Assembly: GCA_003564155.1 (NCBI GenBank)
Contig: PWOA01000098.1
Span: 1-36,701 of the forward strand
DNA: 36,701 nt
Reading direction: 5' to 3'
DNA from: Candidatus Cloacimonadota bacterium
GTDB lineage: Bacteria > Cloacimonadota > Cloacimonadia > Cloacimonadales > PWNZ01
The notes under the pieces are model-generated. The model was not told where the DNA came from. It saw only the letters and a list, made by a program, of their open reading frames with translations, and searched no databases. Within the stretch, counting starts at the first letter, position 1. Each line of letters starts with the position of its first letter. Below are positions 1 to 7,765 of this stretch, piece after piece. The translations under genes and the position numbers were made by a program.

Positions 1-121
1 ATGATACATTGAGGTTAGGAGTTCAAACCGTAAAGGTCTTATGAAGTTAATAGATTAACATTACTCCCAAAAAAATGCTGATTATTTGCTCAAATACCTA
101 AAGATAAAAATCCTATTACAT
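1..121. repeat. Left copy of 121-bp perfect terminal inverted repeat
   Basis: Bases 1-121 equal the reverse complement of 36581-36701 without a mismatch; at position 122 the copies diverge (c against t). No gene lies inside. The inner edge coincides with the stop codon of the S4-domain gene, sharing only its last base. Read outward from the window, both copies begin ATGTAATAGG. Either both ends run into copies of one longer dispersed repeat, or the shared length reflects an assembly k-mer. Real linear-replicon termini look unlikely given the housekeeping gene content. Confidence 0.95.
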
Positions 122-390
122 CATTTGTGTTTTTCAAATCTATCTCGTGATATTATGGTATAATACTCTCCACTATCCTTTTTGGGAACATTCCTTTTAG
201 GAATAGCTAAAATTTTCACAACAGTCCGATAATCGTAAATTGAAAAAGTTATGATGTCATCTTCGTTTACCATGTTGCTTGCTTTTGCAGGTTGATCATT
301 TATTAAAACCATTCCTTTATCACAAAGAGTCTTAGCGATATTACGACTTTTAACAAAACATAACTTATTCAATATCATGTCAATCCTCAT
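121..390 (-). CDS. S4-domain RNA-binding protein (RqcP/Hsp15-like)
   Basis: An 89-residue basic protein made almost entirely of an S4 fold: the N-terminus MRIDMILNKLCFVKSR followed by AKTLCDKGMVLIND and a D-I-I-T-F strand matches the S4 pattern in which a helical pair and a loop bind structured RNA. Small S4 proteins of this size include Hsp15 and RqcP, which act on stalled 50S subunits; which of these applies cannot be decided here. The start is an ATG with AGGAG 8 bases upstream. It is the last gene of a minus-strand run (nitroreductase, xseA, GHL10, S4). Its stop codon abuts the terminal repeat, so nothing is known of what lies downstream. Confidence 0.8.
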   Translation of the reverse strand: MRIDMILNKLCFVKSRNIAKTLCDKGMVLINDQPAKASNMVNEDDIITFSIYDYRTVVKILAIPKRNVPKKDSGEYYTIISRDRFEKHK

Positions 391-442
391 TTTACATCTC
401 CTAATAATGAATTGCTTCTCGTTAATATTGGTGAACTATTGA

Positions 443-1861
443 CTATTTCAAGGTCCAAAAGACGATATCGTATCTTGCACTGTTAACGTTAAATATATTT
501 GGCACATAAAAATAATCTGAAAAAAATACATTTACGCCTATTTCTGCTTTGAATCTGTTAGAACCGGGTTTGATACTGGGAAACATAAAAAAACCATTGT
601 TATCACTCAAAGTTGTTTCTCCATTTTTCAAAATAACTTTGACATTATTCAATTTATCACCGTTCCCATCTTTAACATAGCCGAAAATATAGTTTTTACT
701 AATTGGTTTTACTCTATCAGAGTCAGGACTGAAGCTAGGAATGGTCATCAAAGAATTTTTCAATTTATAATCCATCAACTTATGTAACCCATAAAAAGAA
801 AACAATGATAATCCTAAATAATCGTTCCTTCTAATTATATCTATTTTTGAGACTACATCCTTCGAGAAGTATCTTCTTTCTGCTTCGTCCCATGCTCTCA
901 AGCCAACAATGATTCTATCGTTCCAGTTTTTGAAATTTTTCAGCTCATTTTCAACAATATGGTCTTCTAATCCATAGGTCATACTATAAGCGTAGTCAAT
1001 TATCTGTTCATCAAGCCAGTTTGTCCAGTTTTGTGAGTACCTGTTTTTTGCCCTGTCTAAATCGCTTACAGTTGCTGCAGAAACAATTATTTGTGGATCT
1101 AGAGATTTAACTTCAGCATAACAGCGACGAACAAAACGTGTTATTTGCTTTTGTTTCCAAATTTTAATACCAACATTATGAGTCATTTCATAATACTGTT
1201 CTTTAGCAAGCTCAGCATAACCATATTGACTATCAGGATATCTGATATAGTCTAAATGTATTCCTGCGATATTATAATTTATAACAATATCTTTAAATAC
1301 ATCAATCAAATAGTCTTGAACTTCCGGAATTCCTGGATCTAAATAAGCTCCTTCATGACTATTAATCGACATCTGATTTCCAAAAATATCCCTTGTGATC
1401 CAATGAGGATGAGTAAAGTATACATGCTTTAGAGATAAGTTATCTATAATTCGAGGTGTAACTACAAATACTGTTACCCATGCATGAATTTCAATATTTG
1501 TACCTCGCGTTCTGTTTATTATATAGGCTAAAGGATCAAAAATATCATCTGCTAATATATAGCTTCTTGGTTCGGGGTTAAAGAAAGTGTCGTAGATCCT
1601 ATTTGGCTGATATAGAGCATCCCCACGATATCTTGCATGAACCAATAGTTGCGAGATGTTATTTTCTTGAGCAAATTCTACGACTCTATCAATTTTATCA
1701 GGACAATTTAGGTCCCAAGCAGTAACCCATAACGATTTAATCTCAGCACTTAAAGAAATCCAATTACATATTACAAGCACCAGTGTAACAATTAATAATC
1801 TGAACTGATAGGTCGGAATATTTCTTATCAATGACTTAATTTTTTTCTGATGAATTATCAA
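443..1861 (-). CDS. Secreted GHL10-type (DUF187) glycoside hydrolase-like protein
   Basis: A 472-residue exported protein. Residues 1-40 form a signal peptide (basic start, hydrophobic LLIVTLVLVICNWI, likely cleavage after SLSA). Residues about 42-370 form a TIM-barrel of the glycosyl hydrolase-like 10 family, recognised by RGDALYQ, EIHAWV, the YLDPG motif and the hallmark IHLDYIRYP. About residues 390-472 form a carboxypeptidase-regulatory-like beta-sandwich (IFGYVKDGNGDKLNNVKV). GHL10 proteins are thought to act on cell-wall or polysaccharide substrates; the substrate is unknown. Translation starts at a TTG with AGAGGAAG 6-7 bases upstream, and the first 26 bases overlap the end of xseA, which suggests translational coupling. 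Confidence 0.82.
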   Translation of the reverse strand: MIIHQKKIKSLIRNIPTYQFRLLIVTLVLVICNWISLSAEIKSLWVTAWDLNCPDKIDRVVEFAQENNISQLLVHARYRGDALYQPNRIYDTFFNPEPRSYILADDIFDPLAYIINRTRGTNIEIHAWVTVFVVTPRIIDNLSLKHVYFTHPHWITRDIFGNQMSINSHEGAYLDPGIPEVQDYLIDVFKDIVINYNIAGIHLDYIRYPDSQYGYAELAKEQYYEMTHNVGIKIWKQKQITRFVRRCYAEVKSLDPQIIVSAATVSDLDRAKNRYSQNWTNWLDEQIIDYAYSMTYGLEDHIVENELKNFKNWNDRIIVGLRAWDEAERRYFSKDVVSKIDIIRRNDYLGLSLFSFYGLHKLMDYKLKNSLMTIPSFSPDSDRVKPISKNYIFGYVKDGNGDKLNNVKVILKNGETTLSDNNGFFMFPSIKPGSNRFKAEIGVNVFFSDYFYVPNIFNVNSARYDIVFWTLK

Positions 1862-3197
1862 TCTTAACTTCCTCTACTATACATTGGCAAGTTCCGTCTA
1901 TGAAAATAATCTCTACGCGATCTTTCAGATTTAAAGAGTATACTGACTTCACAGTATTTCTATCCTTTCGTATAAGAGCATAACCTTTTTGCATTGCTAT
2001 TTGAGGAGAAAGTGACATTAGCTGTTCTTTATAACTTTCTAATAACAGTTTCTTTTTATCTATGCATTTCTGAACGCTGTTAATAATCCTGTTTTCACAA
2101 TTATCTAAGGTTAGTCTTTTGGCATATACTGTTCCCAACGAATATTTATTAATCGCCCGTAAAAAATGTTGAGTCATTTTGTCTAGTTCCTGTCTAAGCT
2201 TCTTGGTAAAATCCAAGTGATAATTAAAAGACGCTATAGCTTCATCAAGCCTTTGCTGGTGTTTATATAAAACATTTCTGGGATGCCATTGATAAAGAAT
2301 TTTTGTGTTATATGAAATCTTGTCTCGGTAATAAAATAAATACTTTTCTGTTTGATTGCACAAATATTTTTGGTGAGCTCTTATCTTATCTGCTAGATCC
2401 TCTTTATTAGGAACAACAATTTCGGCAGCTGCAGAAGGAGTTGGTGCTCTTACATCAGCTACAAAGTCAGATATCGTAAAATCTATCTCATGTCCAACTG
2501 CTGATATTATTGGTATTTTAGACGAAAAGATTGCTCTGGCTAATCTTTCGTCATTAAAGCAAAAAAGATCTTCTTGAGAACCTCCACCGCGACCAATAAT
2601 AATTAGATCAACAGGAAAGAATTTGTTAAAGTATTCGATACCGGTTATCAAGTCTCCAATCGCACTGTCACCTTGTACAGCTGCAGGGAATAGGTACATT
2701 TTATGCGGATAACGTCTCGTGACAACATTTATTATATCTTGAATAGCTGCTCCGGTCGGAGATGTTATGACACCAACTTTCTCAGGATATAAAGGGAGTG
2801 CTTTTTTATGTATCTTTGAAAAAAGTCCTTCTTCTTCTAACTTTTTTTTTAAAGCCAAATACTTAACCTGAAGCTCTCCTATGCCTGCAGGCAACATGTT
2901 TCTCACTATTAATTGATAAGTTCCAGTCTTTTCGTATACATCAATTTTCCCAAAAGATATAACTTTCTCGCCATTCTTAGGTTTATAAGTTAACATTCTA
3001 TTATATTGACGAAAACAAGCACATCTAATAACACTACTATTATCTTTTAGAGAAAAATAAATATGTCCGGATGAATGTGCTACATAATTCGAAACTTCTC
3101 CCTCTATCCACAAAAAAGGAAGATTTGCGTCTATTATATTCTTTACTAAATTACTAACTTCAGTGACTGAAAATATTTCTTCTCTGTTTATCTCCAT
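1836..3197 (-). CDS. xseA: Exodeoxyribonuclease VII large subunit
   Basis: A 453-residue protein, normal for XseA. Residues about 7-100 form the nucleic-acid-binding OB fold (FSVTEVSNLVKN, LWIEGEVSNY, GHIYFSLKD). The catalytic core follows, with GVITSPTGAAIQD, VDLIIIGRGGGSQEDLFCFN, ISAVGHEIDFTISDFVADVRAPTPSAAAE, then a long helical region. Together with XseB this enzyme degrades single-stranded DNA processively in repair. XseB is usually encoded just downstream, but here that position is taken by the GHL10 gene, and I see no small-subunit gene in the window. It lies 30 bases after the nitroreductase gene and has an AAGG ribosome binding site, so it is probably co-transcribed. Confidence 0.95.
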   Translation of the reverse strand: MEINREEIFSVTEVSNLVKNIIDANLPFLWIEGEVSNYVAHSSGHIYFSLKDNSSVIRCACFRQYNRMLTYKPKNGEKVISFGKIDVYEKTGTYQLIVRNMLPAGIGELQVKYLALKKKLEEEGLFSKIHKKALPLYPEKVGVITSPTGAAIQDIINVVTRRYPHKMYLFPAAVQGDSAIGDLITGIEYFNKFFPVDLIIIGRGGGSQEDLFCFNDERLARAIFSSKIPIISAVGHEIDFTISDFVADVRAPTPSAAAEIVVPNKEDLADKIRAHQKYLCNQTEKYLFYYRDKISYNTKILYQWHPRNVLYKHQQRLDEAIASFNYHLDFTKKLRQELDKMTQHFLRAINKYSLGTVYAKRLTLDNCENRIINSVQKCIDKKKLLLESYKEQLMSLSPQIAMQKGYALIRKDRNTVKSVYSLNLKDRVEIIFIDGTCQCIVEEVKIDNSSEKN

Positions 3198-3227
3198 TTT
3201 TCAACCTTAAACTAATATTAAAAACTA

Positions 3228-3989
3228 CTAAGCGTTAGATACACCTACAGGGGCTAAGTATACAACCATTTCTTCAATACCGTCAAGAGATAATAAGTTA
3301 TCAATCTTATCTTGATCATAAGCCGCAATACCACAAGTTCCAAGTCCTAAAGATTCTGTAGCAATATAAAGATTTTGACATACATGACCAACATCCAATA
3401 GTATTAACTTAGAAGCTTCGGAACCATAACGCCATTCTGTTTTATAGGGTATTGCACTCCAAACAAAGACTGCGTTTGCTTCAGCTATAAATTGTTGTCC
3501 TTTGACTGCTTCAGTTAATCTTTCTTCAGAAAGCGTAAGTTGATTGAGACGAACTAATTGATGATCTAGAGGTTGGTATCGATAAATACCTTTTGCTAAA
3601 CCCTTAATTCTATTTGATAAAATATAGGTCTCTAACGGATGCCTTGCTCCAGCTGATGGTACAGTACGAATAGTAACTTGATAATCTTCTCCTTTCTTAA
3701 ATTTTCTTTGTACTCCTTGAGTTAGAAAAAGTAAATACGATAATTCAAACAAAGACATATTCCCTTTCGATAATTTGCGACGGCTACGACGTCCCATCAA
3801 GCAATCAAAAACATTGTTATTTTTTATCACACCTCTATCTATTTCGGGCAACGTGATTAAAGTTTCTTCACTCAATACTTCTTTCTGTAAACATGGTACT
3901 GCTATCCCTTTTGCCTGATCAGTAATAGTGTTTTGTAAATTCACAAAATCTGATTTTAGAATCGATCTTTTTTTTTCCATCTTATCCAT
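3228..3989 (-). CDS. SagB/ThcOx-type nitroreductase-family flavoprotein
   Basis: A 253-residue protein with the nitroreductase fold: RRSRRKLSKG (an FMN phosphate-binding arginine cluster near residue 70), the SagB-type signature PSAGARHPLE, IYRYQPLDHQL, and the C-terminal GLGTCGIAAYDQDKID. Members bind FMN and oxidise or reduce varied substrates with NAD(P)H or peptide substrates. No YcaO or precursor-peptide gene is nearby, so a role in azole peptide synthesis is not supported. The start is an ATG with GGAGGT 8 bases upstream. It is transcribed divergently from the encapsulin operon across a 595-base region. Functional linkage with the ferritin (flavin-dependent iron reduction) is only an inference. 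Its C-terminus does not resemble an encapsulin targeting peptide. Confidence 0.82.
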   Translation of the reverse strand: MDKMEKKRSILKSDFVNLQNTITDQAKGIAVPCLQKEVLSEETLITLPEIDRGVIKNNNVFDCLMGRRSRRKLSKGNMSLFELSYLLFLTQGVQRKFKKGEDYQVTIRTVPSAGARHPLETYILSNRIKGLAKGIYRYQPLDHQLVRLNQLTLSEERLTEAVKGQQFIAEANAVFVWSAIPYKTEWRYGSEASKLILLDVGHVCQNLYIATESLGLGTCGIAAYDQDKIDNLLSLDGIEEMVVYLAPVGVSNA

Positions 3990-4584
3990 AATTTATTACC
4001 TCCATGTTTTGCGTTAATTGACATGTACTAGCACTATTGCTGTCAATAAAAAAGAAATATTTTTGAAATCGAAAACGAGATAATTTTTTGGGACTGAGAA
4101 CATAAACTAACTAAGCTCATGGATATAAATTGAGCATATTATTGGAATCATAGAGTTTCTCAGCATTACTCCATTGCAGATAAATACGTTTTTTAAGGTT
4201 GATATCAGGAAGTAAAAAACTTTAACTAACTCAGCTATGATGTTTTATCAGCGGTGGTTTTTTACAAATTTTTCTGGACTTTGTTGATAATAGTTGTATC
4301 TTGTCTTTAGTGATTGTATTGTATAATGATAAAAAATAATCAATCGGCAGTCAATCTATTGATAATTATTTATAGACATTTATCTTGAAATATTATGTCT
4401 TGAGATAGTTAGTATTTATGTGATCTTTTACCGATATATATCGTAAATTTTTAAAGAGGAGTATTATAAGAATATTTAAGTAAATGGACTTCCAGACAAC
4501 CCCAATTCCCATTACACAAACTTTAATAATAGATAAGCTATATAAAATTATAAACATAACTTAATCAATTAAGGAGGAATTATT
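3990..4584. promoter_or_regulatory. Long divergent control region between nitroreductase and encapsulin operon
   Basis: 595 bases without a credible gene, very AT-rich. It holds an inverted repeat ATTGACA (4017-4023) with TGTCAAT (4041-4047) close to the nitroreductase start, and two near-identical 13-base words AACTAACTAAGCT (4105-4117) and AACTAACTCAGCT (4224-4236) 119 bases apart. A TATAAA at 4541-4546 could serve as a -10 element for the encapsulin operon, but I find no matching -35. AAGGAGG at 4571-4577 is the ribosome binding site of the ferritin gene. The length suggests transcription-factor control of one or both directions; no regulator site could be named with confidence. Confidence 0.4.
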
Positions 4585-4926
4585 ATGAGTAGTTATCACG
4601 AACCTGTAGAGGAGTTAAAGAGTAAAGATCGTGACTTTTCAAGGGCATTGAATAGTTTAAAAGAAGAAATTGAAGCTGTAGATTGGTATCACCAACGTGT
4701 TGTGACAACAACCGATGAGGAGTTAAAAAAAATCGTTGCTCACAACAGGGATGAAGAAATTGAGCATGCAGTAATGATGATTGAATGGTTAAGAAGGAAT
4801 ATGCCGGGATGGGACAAAGAACTGCGGACATATCTTTTTACTGATACACCGGTAACCGAGTTGGAAGATAGTGACGAGGACAGGCCAAATAATAAGTCCG
4901 ATTTAAATATTAGAAAACTAAAATAA
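4585..4926 (+). CDS. Encapsulated ferritin-like cargo protein (EncFtn)
   Basis: A 113-residue protein closely resembling the Rhodospirillum rubrum encapsulated ferritin: HEPVEELK, EEIEAVDWYHQRV, AHNRDEEIEHA, EWLRRN and LRTYLFTD. The expected ferroxidase ligands are present (Glu28, Glu58, His61), with the neighbouring Trp34-Tyr35 and the acidic Glu27/Glu30 pair. In this family two-helix subunits assemble as an annular decamer that oxidises Fe(II) but needs the surrounding shell to store the mineral. After a flexible acidic linker (residues about 90-104) the tail SDLNIRKLK resembles the short hydrophobic-basic peptide that docks cargo to the shell interior. An AAGGAGG site lies 7 bases before the ATG. 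The gene is followed after 12 bases by the shell gene. Confidence 0.96.
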   Translation: MSSYHEPVEELKSKDRDFSRALNSLKEEIEAVDWYHQRVVTTTDEELKKIVAHNRDEEIEHAVMMIEWLRRNMPGWDKELRTYLFTDTPVTELEDSDEDRPNNKSDLNIRKLK

Positions 4927-4938
4927 GGAGAGTAAATT

Positions 4939-5730
4939 ATGGATTTTTTAAGAAGACACTTAGCACCTATACATGAAAACGCGTGGGACGAAATTGACGA
5001 CCAAGCAAAAATATCGCTTAAACAATTCCTTTCTGCCCGAGGAGTAGTAGATCTCTCCGGTCCATTTGGTTTGGATTTTGAATCTGTGTCGACTGGCAGA
5101 ATGAAAATGGAAAAAGACTCAAGTAATATTAATTATGGAATTCGTGAATCATTACCGGTTCTGGAACCCAGAGTTAGTTTTAAGCTTAATATCTGGGAAC
5201 TTGATGATATTGCTCGTGGAGCAAAAGACCCAGATCTAGAGAGTTTAGAAAATGCAGCACAAAAGATAGCTTTCTTTGAAGAAAATATAATATATAATGG
5301 GTTGAAAAAATCCGGTATAAAAGGATTGCTAGAAACAGAAAATTCTCCGCAAATCTTACCAAAAGACACCTCCAAATGGACAGACAAAATTATTCAAGCT
5401 ATATATAAATTTAAAGAACTGGCTATTGAAGGCCCTTATGCTTTAGTACTTTCACCTGATTTATGGCAAGAATTTAGCTATTTGACTAGTTGTGGCTGCT
5501 CTAAGAGAGAGCAACTAGAAAAATTACTTCAAGGACCAGTAGTTTTATCTCATTTTCTCAAATCCGGACTTCTGGTTTCTCTTAGAGGCGGAGATTTTGA
5601 ACTATCTTTAGGACAGGATTTTTGTGTCGGATATGAAAATTCAACAAATAAAGAAGTGTCTCTCTATCTGACAGAAAGTTTCACTTTCCAGGTATTTGAA
5701 CCTAACGCTGTGATACCAATAACTGCGTAA
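4939..5730 (+). CDS. Family 1 encapsulin shell protein (HK97 fold)
   Basis: A 263-residue protein, the same length as the Thermotoga maritima shell (264). Family landmarks run the whole length: MDFLRRHLAPIHENAWDEID, ARGVVDLSGPFGLDFESV, GIRESLPVLEPRVSF, LDDIARGAKDPDLESLE, KSGIKGLL, EGPYALVLSPDLW, RGGDFELSLGQDFCVGYE, LTESFTFQVFEP. Such proteins self-assemble, usually as 60-mers about 24 nm wide, around cargo carrying the targeting tail. Unusually, the loop that should line the five-fold pore contains Cys185-Gly186-Cys187. AAGGAG overlapping the ferritin stop codon gives an 8-base spacing to the ATG, so the two genes form one operon. A strong hairpin closes it. Confidence 0.97.
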   Translation: MDFLRRHLAPIHENAWDEIDDQAKISLKQFLSARGVVDLSGPFGLDFESVSTGRMKMEKDSSNINYGIRESLPVLEPRVSFKLNIWELDDIARGAKDPDLESLENAAQKIAFFEENIIYNGLKKSGIKGLLETENSPQILPKDTSKWTDKIIQAIYKFKELAIEGPYALVLSPDLWQEFSYLTSCGCSKREQLEKLLQGPVVLSHFLKSGLLVSLRGGDFELSLGQDFCVGYENSTNKEVSLYLTESFTFQVFEPNAVIPITA

Positions 5731-5741
5731 ACCTTTAACCG

Positions 5742-5773
5742 TTGCGAACAGGGAATAAATTCCCTGTTCGCAA
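5742..5773 (+). terminator. Hairpin ending the encapsulin operon
   Basis: A perfect 14-base stem (TTGCGAACAGGGAA at 5742-5755 with its complement at 5760-5773) closes a 4-base loop 11 bases after the encapsulin stop codon. It is followed by an AT-rich stretch rather than a clean run of T, so it may terminate transcription, stabilise the message end, or both. Confidence 0.7.
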
Positions 5774-5801
5774 ATTAATAAATAATTAAAGATATTCAAC
5801 T

Positions 5802-6560
5802 ATGATTTTAGGACTCTTATTCTTAATAGTTACAGGCAACCTTCAATCTTTATCATTCTTAAATTCATCTATTATATTGGTAACATCTATAGCTATGGGA
5901 TTTTACTGGGATAGTAAACGGGAAAACTTTTTTTGGCGTGGTTTTATTACCAGCATAACGCTTGGTCCGGTAATAGCTTTTATAATAGGATACTTGATTG
6001 ATAGAGTATCCTTTAGAATTGATGGTCACAAAAAACCAGGCAGTTATACAGAGTTGATGCTTGCTGCAGAAAGTGCAAAACCTGACATTATCAATAATAT
6101 TATCCTGGGAGGAGCGAAGGTAAACAAAAAAACAGTCACTACAAAACGAAACGCTTTGATGATAGCTGCTGAGTCAAACAAGTATTATCAAGTTTGTGAG
6201 TTATTAATAAAAGCAGGAACAAATATCGACGAAAAAGATAAGGACGGTATGACTGCTCTGATGTGGGCAGCAAAGAGTAATAATAATCATAAAGTTTGTC
6301 GGATATTGATTGATGCAGGAGCCAATGTCAATGAACAAAATAACGATGGTGTTACCGCCCTAATGTTCGCCGCAAAATTTAATCCTAATCCTAAAGTTAT
6401 TAAGACACTTCTTCAAAGTGGAGCAAACCCTAGAATTTTGGACAAAAATGATAGCTCTGTTTTTGATCATGCATATCAATTACCTAACAAACAATTCATA
6501 GACTCCGAGGTATATGAACAATTAAGAAGAGTAACTTTAGCTACGCCAAAGATTAGTTAA
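5802..6560 (+). CDS. Membrane-anchored ankyrin-repeat protein
   Basis: A 252-residue protein. The N-terminal 75 residues hold two or three hydrophobic segments (MILGLLFLIVTGN, SIILVTSIAMGFYW, ITLGPVIAFIIGYLI). A soluble domain follows, with about four ankyrin repeats between residues 85 and 235 (YTELMLAAESAKPD, RNALMIAAESNKYYQVCELLIKAG, MTALMWAAKSNNNHKVCRILIDAGANVNEQ, VTALMFAAKF). The repeats probably form a protein-binding surface facing the cytoplasm. No clear ribosome binding site precedes the ATG, although the fit of the hydrophobic start supports it. It lies just after the encapsulin terminator and 25 bases before dinB. Partner and function are unknown; a link to the nanocompartment is possible only by position. 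Confidence 0.75.
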   Translation: MILGLLFLIVTGNLQSLSFLNSSIILVTSIAMGFYWDSKRENFFWRGFITSITLGPVIAFIIGYLIDRVSFRIDGHKKPGSYTELMLAAESAKPDIINNIILGGAKVNKKTVTTKRNALMIAAESNKYYQVCELLIKAGTNIDEKDKDGMTALMWAAKSNNNHKVCRILIDAGANVNEQNNDGVTALMFAAKFNPNPKVIKTLLQSGANPRILDKNDSSVFDHAYQLPNKQFIDSEVYEQLRRVTLATPKIS

Positions 6561-6585
6561 TTTATAATCTGCAAAGGATACGCAT

Positions 6586-7683
6586 ATGAAGCACCTTGAG
6601 AGAAGAATTATTCATATTGATATGGATGCTTTTTTCGCTGCTGTAGAGCAACGTGATTATCCTCAATATCGCGGTAAGCCAGTAATTATCGGAGGATCTC
6701 CTCAAAGCAGAGGAGTTGTTTCAACCTGCTCTTATGAAGCTCGAAAATTCGGTATCCACTCTGCCATGCCAAGTTATCTGGCTCATAAATTATGCCCTCA
6801 AGGTATATTTCTATCAGGTAGGTATAATGTTTACATGGAAATTAGCAAACAACTCATGGATATACTTTTAGAGATAACTCCACAAGTTGAAAGACTCTCT
6901 CTTGACGAGGCATTTTTAGATGTTACTGAAATAACAAATGGCCTTAATGACACTGTAAAAATTGCACAGAATATAAGATCAAGAATAAAAAATGAGTTAC
7001 ACCTTACAGCCTCCGCTGGTGTATCTTATAATAAATTCCTCGCAAAACTTGCTTCTGATATGGAAAAACCTGATGGACTTACAATTATCACCAAAAGACA
7101 AGCTCCAAAACTTCTTGAAGAACTCGAAATAAGAAAGTTTTATGGAATTGGAAATGTAACTGAGCAAAAAATGTTCAAATTAGGTATTAATAACGGGAAG
7201 GATCTAAAAGGAAGATCTTTATCAGAACTAACTAAACACTTCGGTCAAGCTGGTAAATTTTTTCATGATATAATACGAGGAATTGATAATAGACCTGTAA
7301 ATACCAGTTATCAGAGGAAATCCTTAGGCAAAGAAAGAACCTTGGCAAATGATACATTTGATATATGGGAGATGAATAAAGTTTTGGAAGGATTAGCAAT
7401 TGAAATAGCTGCAGAATTAAAGAGGAACAATTTACAAGGGAAAACAATTACATTAAAAATTAAGTACAGCGATTTTATGCTGAACACAAGAAGTTTATCG
7501 GTCAATAATTATATAAATGAAGAAGAGCAAATCATAATTGCAGCAAAAAAACTTTTGGAAACAAACTACAAAAGGGATAAAGGGGTAAGGCTTTTAGGAA
7601 TTTTCATTAGTCATCTTAACAATGAGAAAAATCTCAGTCCACAGCAATTCTTAGATTTTTACCTGCAGCATGAAGGTAAATAG
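6586..7683 (+). CDS. dinB: DNA polymerase IV (Y-family translesion polymerase)
   Basis: A 365-residue DinB of usual length. The palm metal ligands are visible: Asp12 in IIHIDMDAFFAAVEQ, and Asp107-Glu108 in SLDEAFLDV. Other landmarks are GVVSTCSYEARKFGIHSAMP, the thumb sequence FYGIGNVTEQKMFKLGI and a little-finger domain (SLGKERTLAND). It extends mismatched or damaged primer ends with low fidelity and no proofreading. AAAGGA precedes the ATG. The C-terminus ends at LQHEGK without an obvious QxxLF-type clamp-binding tail. It converges on the cation transporter gene with 82 bases between. Confidence 0.96.
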   Translation: MKHLERRIIHIDMDAFFAAVEQRDYPQYRGKPVIIGGSPQSRGVVSTCSYEARKFGIHSAMPSYLAHKLCPQGIFLSGRYNVYMEISKQLMDILLEITPQVERLSLDEAFLDVTEITNGLNDTVKIAQNIRSRIKNELHLTASAGVSYNKFLAKLASDMEKPDGLTIITKRQAPKLLEELEIRKFYGIGNVTEQKMFKLGINNGKDLKGRSLSELTKHFGQAGKFFHDIIRGIDNRPVNTSYQRKSLGKERTLANDTFDIWEMNKVLEGLAIEIAAELKRNNLQGKTITLKIKYSDFMLNTRSLSVNNYINEEEQIIIAAKKLLETNYKRDKGVRLLGIFISHLNNEKNLSPQQFLDFYLQHEGK

Positions 7684-7765
7684 TGTGCCATAAAATCATA
7701 ACTGTACGCTTTTAGATGTAATAGGTAACTATAAGAATAAATTAGTTGTCAATTAGAGAGTTGCT

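Noticed and set aside
10-40. GTTCAAACC word inside the terminal repeat suggesting a tRNA 3' end as integration site
   Set aside because: No T-stem pairing around it and no other tRNA arms.
3228-3989. Nitroreductase as part of a ribosomal azole-peptide cluster
   Set aside because: SagB-type sequence, but no YcaO, SagC or precursor peptide nearby.
4310-4400. Fur-box-like stretches (ATAATGATAA, GATAATTATT) upstream of the ferritin operon
   Set aside because: AT-rich background makes partial matches common; no 19-base site with a convincing second half was found, so Fur control is not claimed.
3990-4584. Possible hidden small gene upstream of encapsulin
   Set aside because: The only ATG frames are 4-16 codons long and lack ribosome binding sites.
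4583-4831. 82-codon frame antisense to the ferritin gene
   Set aside because: Fully inside the well-supported EncFtn gene, with no ribosome binding site and no family features.
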